A stretch of DNA of 22,950 nucleotides from Elysia marginata (Eukaryota > Mollusca > Gastropoda > Plakobranchidae): contig BMAT01012843.1 of the NCBI GenBank assembly GCA_019649035.1, positions 40,793 through 63,742 of the forward strand, given 5' to 3'. Positions 20,081 through 22,950 of the stretch are shown here, piece by piece. The first letter of the stretch is position 1. Every line of letters begins with the position of its first letter. A program made the translations under genes and the position numbers. Under the pieces are notes generated by a model. The model made no database searches. It saw only the letters and a program-made list of their open reading frames with translations, and was not told where the DNA came from.

Positions 20081-20307
20081 CTGAGCCCATATCACTCGCA
20101 GCTTGTGGAAGAACATCGTCGCCACCACCATAACCAACATCATCATCATCAAAATCAGCACTACCTCCACCACCACCGCCATCTTGCTCTAAGCGTGTGG
20201 AGAGATCGCTGAACTGGTGTTGTAGCGACGTGAGGAATGCGTCCCCTGGAACTGCTACATCATCAGCTGGGTTTGACGGGGTTGATGGCTTTGACAGTTT
20301 CTTTCTC
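20081..20307 (-). CDS. TEX9: TEX9 internal coding exon (acidic ADDVAVP block)
   Basis: Acceptor ttatcccag|GAGAAAG (AG at 20309-20308) and donor GGCTCAG|GTTAG (GT at 20080-20079). The 227 bp take one base from the split codon at the start and leave one base (G) at the end. That G joins AG of the next exon to give MGSEATIRF, as in human IGTEAQIRF. The frame reads KKLSKPSTPSNPADDVAVPG, matching human TADDVAIPED, then an acidic and Gly-rich stretch with six Gly and four Asp in a row. The exon is too broken by the phase to show as a long frame by itself; splice phases and homology support it. Confidence 0.88.
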
Positions 20308-20771
20308 CTGGGATAAAAACATCAGAATTTGCAGAATGTGTAAAACATTAAAACAATTCAAAATCAGGCCATGAAGTTCCAATTTTTTCTTGTTGCTGTA
20401 TATCTAAAACAATACAATTCTTATAGATTTGTACTAAATAATGAAATATTCAAGCAATTTTTGATATTTGAAAGACAAAAATATCACTGAGGTAAGCATA
20501 AAAATCTTGGGAAGTCAAGTGAAACTTACAAACATTCTCTACAGAGTAATTTATGCCCTTTAAGAAGATGTACAAATTGATCATTACTCTAGCTTTTCTA
20601 CAACAAGAGCTATTATGTTTTAAAAACAAACAAAAATAGTTTCTTTTTATTGTCACAAAACGTTTGTATGTAAAGGACTTGGACTCAAAACTAGGTTGAG
20701 AGAGTAGTGCCTGATACACCCCAGTTACCTTAGAATTGAGCTTTACAAAACAAAGACAGTTATGTCTTTGA

Positions 20772-21240
20772 TTTATAATAATAATGACATATAATTATAC
20801 TCGTAATATCTAGATTTATATAGCGCCTTTTACAATAAAGTTTCAAAGCACTCCGCAAAATAAAAACTACGCAGTTTGTTTCATACATGTTTACAAAACA
20901 CGAATAATTTAGACAATCTAGAATTGAAAAAAAAGAATAATTATATCAGGGCGCAAAAACATGAAGAAGATAATTTGTAAATTCAGAGCTCTTAGTTTCT
21001 GCTAATGACTGAGTTTTTTTTAAAAAGTATGACTTCAGAACTGATTGAAATGTAGATAAATATTCAGACTGTTCAACTGACGAGGGTAGACAGTTCCAAA
21101 ATTCTGAGCCCTGGAATGTAAAAGCTCTGTCCACATAGGTTTTTCGATTTTGCTCAAGGTTTGACAAACAAATTCTTCTTTTCTGATCTTAAAGTCCTTG
21201 TAGGAGTACCATGTGTACACATAATACTCAAATAGGGTGG
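20772..21240 (-). mobile_element. Truncated, frame-broken non-LTR retrotransposon (LINE) 3' end, L2/CR1-like
   Basis: On the minus strand a piece near 21215-21170 reads TPTRTLRSEKKNLF. After a frame change, 21167-20946 reads NRKTYVDRAFTFQGSEFWNC and then LPSSVEQSEYLSTFQSVLK. This is the typical tail after the reverse transcriptase of CR1/L2/Jockey-like LINEs (pattern TYGDRAFS...LWNSLP...FK..LKTHLF). The 3' UTR then ends in GCTTTGAAAC...GGCGCTATATAAAT and a short ATTATTATTAT tail (about 20786-20772), the characteristic 3' end of such elements. It is 5'-truncated, frameshifted, and inserted in the TEX9 intron in the same direction as the gene. Confidence 0.75.
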
Positions 21241-21530
21241 ATGATTTAGAAGAACCGTTCCGAAGCAGCAAAAAAATTTCTTTTAAGCTGGGATTGAAAA
21301 TTTGACAACACCATAAAACTTCATTTTGTTGGCTTTTGTAAAATATGTAAAGCAACCAATTCTGCAAGTATCCGCCATACTTAAGCTTAATGGTATACAA
21401 TGTATTTCAAACACAAAGTTAGAAATAAGAAAATTGACTTTTAGGCAAAGCAAAAGTATCGTAATAATAATCAGATTGATAAGTAGGTACAAGCAGATTC
21501 AATCAAGCATGAGATTTTTTTTCTGCTTAC

Positions 21531-21613
21531 CCGCCTGTAGGCGGTCGTTTGCCTGAAGTGGGTCGACTAGAGTTATTGGCCTTAGACTGTGGCCGAGAAG
21601 ATGAGCTGTGAGC
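21531..21613 (-). CDS. TEX9: TEX9 internal coding exon (Ser-rich linker)
   Basis: Acceptor ttttcattttcag|GCTCACAGC (AG at 21615-21614) and donor ACAGGCGG|GTAAGC (GT at 21530-21529). The 83 bp start in phase 0 and leave two bases (GG) that join G of the next exon as a Gly codon, giving TSGKRPPTGGRKKLSKPS. Human TEX9 has a similar low-complexity basic stretch (SANKGRKTNSS...) before TADDVAIP. Sequence match is weak, but strong splice sites and phase fit on both sides support it. Confidence 0.75.
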
Positions 21614-22441
21614 CTGAAAATGAAAACCAAGTATAAAATAACCGTAATAGTCAAATAGCACTAGTGACAACAACAGTACATACAGGAAAAGAAAAGGCTT
21701 GCTCAAATAAAGCTATAGAAATTGTCAGGCATTATAAATTGTTATTGTCGGTCTCATTGCCAAAAGTACAGCATTTATCATTCTACCATTGCTAGCAATG
21801 CTTTAGAGTAGTCAGGAATGCTAAAACTTACATTTTTCAAGCTTTTCCCTTTGTGTTTTCAGTCTTTGGAAGTTTTCCAATTGTGTGTAATGACTATTCT
21901 TCATTACTGGTTACACTATTGCACAACTTGTGATCACAGCATTGGTTTCATTGAGATGGAAAACTCGGTGAACTTTCCTTTCTTTAAAATATCATTTGGT
22001 CTCTTTGATTAGAGCCATTACTATTATTGCATTTGTCACTGATACCTCGACTAATGCTAAAAATAAAGTTGTGCAGGTCTAGAATGACACGATCGTAAGT
22101 CCCTTTCTTGCAGAAGTTAGCTCATAATCATTCCCATGAAACACAAGCTGTTTTCTTTGCCAGGTGCGGCAGCCTTATTTACATCATCTTCAACAAAATG
22201 CAATAAAAAAGATTCTCGTTACTATTTTCATTCATTTATCTCTAGCCAAAGTTAACTGAACTTACGACCCTGCGATTCCATACTAGCCACTACTGCTTCT
22301 AATATCCCAATTGATATCTTAATAGTATAACCAGTATAATTTCTAGCAATACTGTCACTTCCAATACACCTGCCGCTGTTTCTCTTCCTTAATTTTTTGC
22401 TTTAAAATTCAGAATTCATATGTAAAGATTTCCTTCTTTAC

Positions 22442-22496
22442 CTGCTGCCTTTGTTTGCTTTTATCTTTCCTGTCTGAAAAACTCTCATCCAGCTCT
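22442..22496 (-). CDS. TEX9: Probable TEX9 exon (charged linker), upstream of the Ser-rich exon
   Basis: The minus strand has a good acceptor (T run, then atccattcatccag, AG at 22498-22497) and donor AGGCAGCAG|GTAAAG (GT at 22441-22440). The 55 bp read ELDESFSDRKDKSKQRQQ in the frame that joins the next exon in phase 0. The highly charged composition suits the region, but I find no clear residue match to human TEX9 here, so this rests on splice sites and phase only. The N-terminal exons with the conserved LEEEYKRLN-type segment are not in the window and should lie to the right. Confidence 0.5.
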
Positions 22497-22498
22497 CT

Positions 22499-22950
22499 GG
22501 ATGAATGGATAAAAAAAAATTCAAGAATCAACACAGCTGCGGACCACAGAAACGTTCTGATATAGAAACAAAAACAATACAAAGTATGTTTGAAAAAAAA
22601 CTGTTTGGCATTAAATGAATATCTTGACCCTTTAAAGATTTGTTTGTATAACATAATTCTGTGTCTTGCAAACCAGTGCATATAAGTCAGAAACCACAAT
22701 TTTCATATTAAAATACATTAATTCATTTTTCTGGGCTTCAAAATGTAAAAAAAATTGTTGACAATTAATAGAACTTGTAATAACTTAAAATAGAGAGAAA
22801 AAAAAGCACTGTTTCTTTTTTTCGAACATGTTTTCTAAGAACCGCATACTTTTATGTGATACAAAAACTGAAAGGAAGACTTCTAAGAGACAGCAAAAAA
22901 ATGTTGCATACAAATTTAGAAAAAATAGCAAACCAGGACCCTATAGAGTG
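22499..22950 (-). other. TEX9: TEX9 intron (partial), no feature seen
   Basis: AT-rich sequence from the tentative exon to the window's right edge. I see no splice-bounded frame, repeat array or RNA gene in it. Confidence 0.5.

Noticed and set aside
22497..22699. 96-codon minus-strand frame reaching 22699
   Set aside because: Only the part inside 22442-22496 has splice borders and the composition of TEX9. The remainder is hydrophobic, AT-driven intron translation.

Overview
This is animal nuclear DNA: AT-rich, with introns, long 3' untranslated regions, simple repeats and remnants of tRNA-type SINEs, a LINE and small terminal-inverted-repeat elements. Two genes can be identified from conserved protein sequence. 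They are arranged tail to tail. The repeat types (a LINE tail with an AGCGC/GGCGCTATATAAAT-like signature, tRNA-derived SINEs) and the degree of divergence from vertebrate proteins suggest an invertebrate, most likely a lophotrochozoan such as a mollusc. That placement is inference; the gene identities are much firmer.

Gene 1 (+ strand, 466-7782) is the giant last coding exon of APC (adenomatous polyposis coli). It encodes 2438 codons' worth of the beta-catenin/Axin-binding and microtubule-binding half of the protein. The Armadillo repeats and 15-residue repeats must lie on exons to the left of the window. The exon begins inside a 20-residue repeat, carries a catenin-inhibitory-domain-like block, five further clear 20-residue repeats, three SAMP-type Axin-binding motifs, a Ser/Pro/Arg/Lys-rich basic domain with several SxIP EB1-type motifs, a VTPFNY motif and a C-terminal ITTV PDZ ligand. 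Its 3' UTR appears to run about 5.9 kb to a good poly(A) signal at 13645. The UTR has collected a 66-nt T tract, a MITE-like element and two minisatellites.

Gene 2 (- strand, 22496 down to 15474, continuing past the right edge) is TEX9, a coiled-coil protein. Six exons are well supported and one is tentative. Their phases join without a stop, and they cover all but the N-terminus. Its 3' UTR faces the APC 3' UTR, with roughly 0.9 kb or less between the two predicted transcript ends. The TEX9 introns hold three tRNA-like SINE remnants and a frame-broken LINE 3' end.

The sequence gives no sign that the two genes work together; their link is position only. I see no CRISPR array, operon or prokaryote-like defence system. 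The most interesting signals are within APC (vertebrate-collinear motif order, altered SAMP motifs, an undescribed NFxAFD repeat, relocated SxIP motifs) and in the structured repeats of its 3' UTR.
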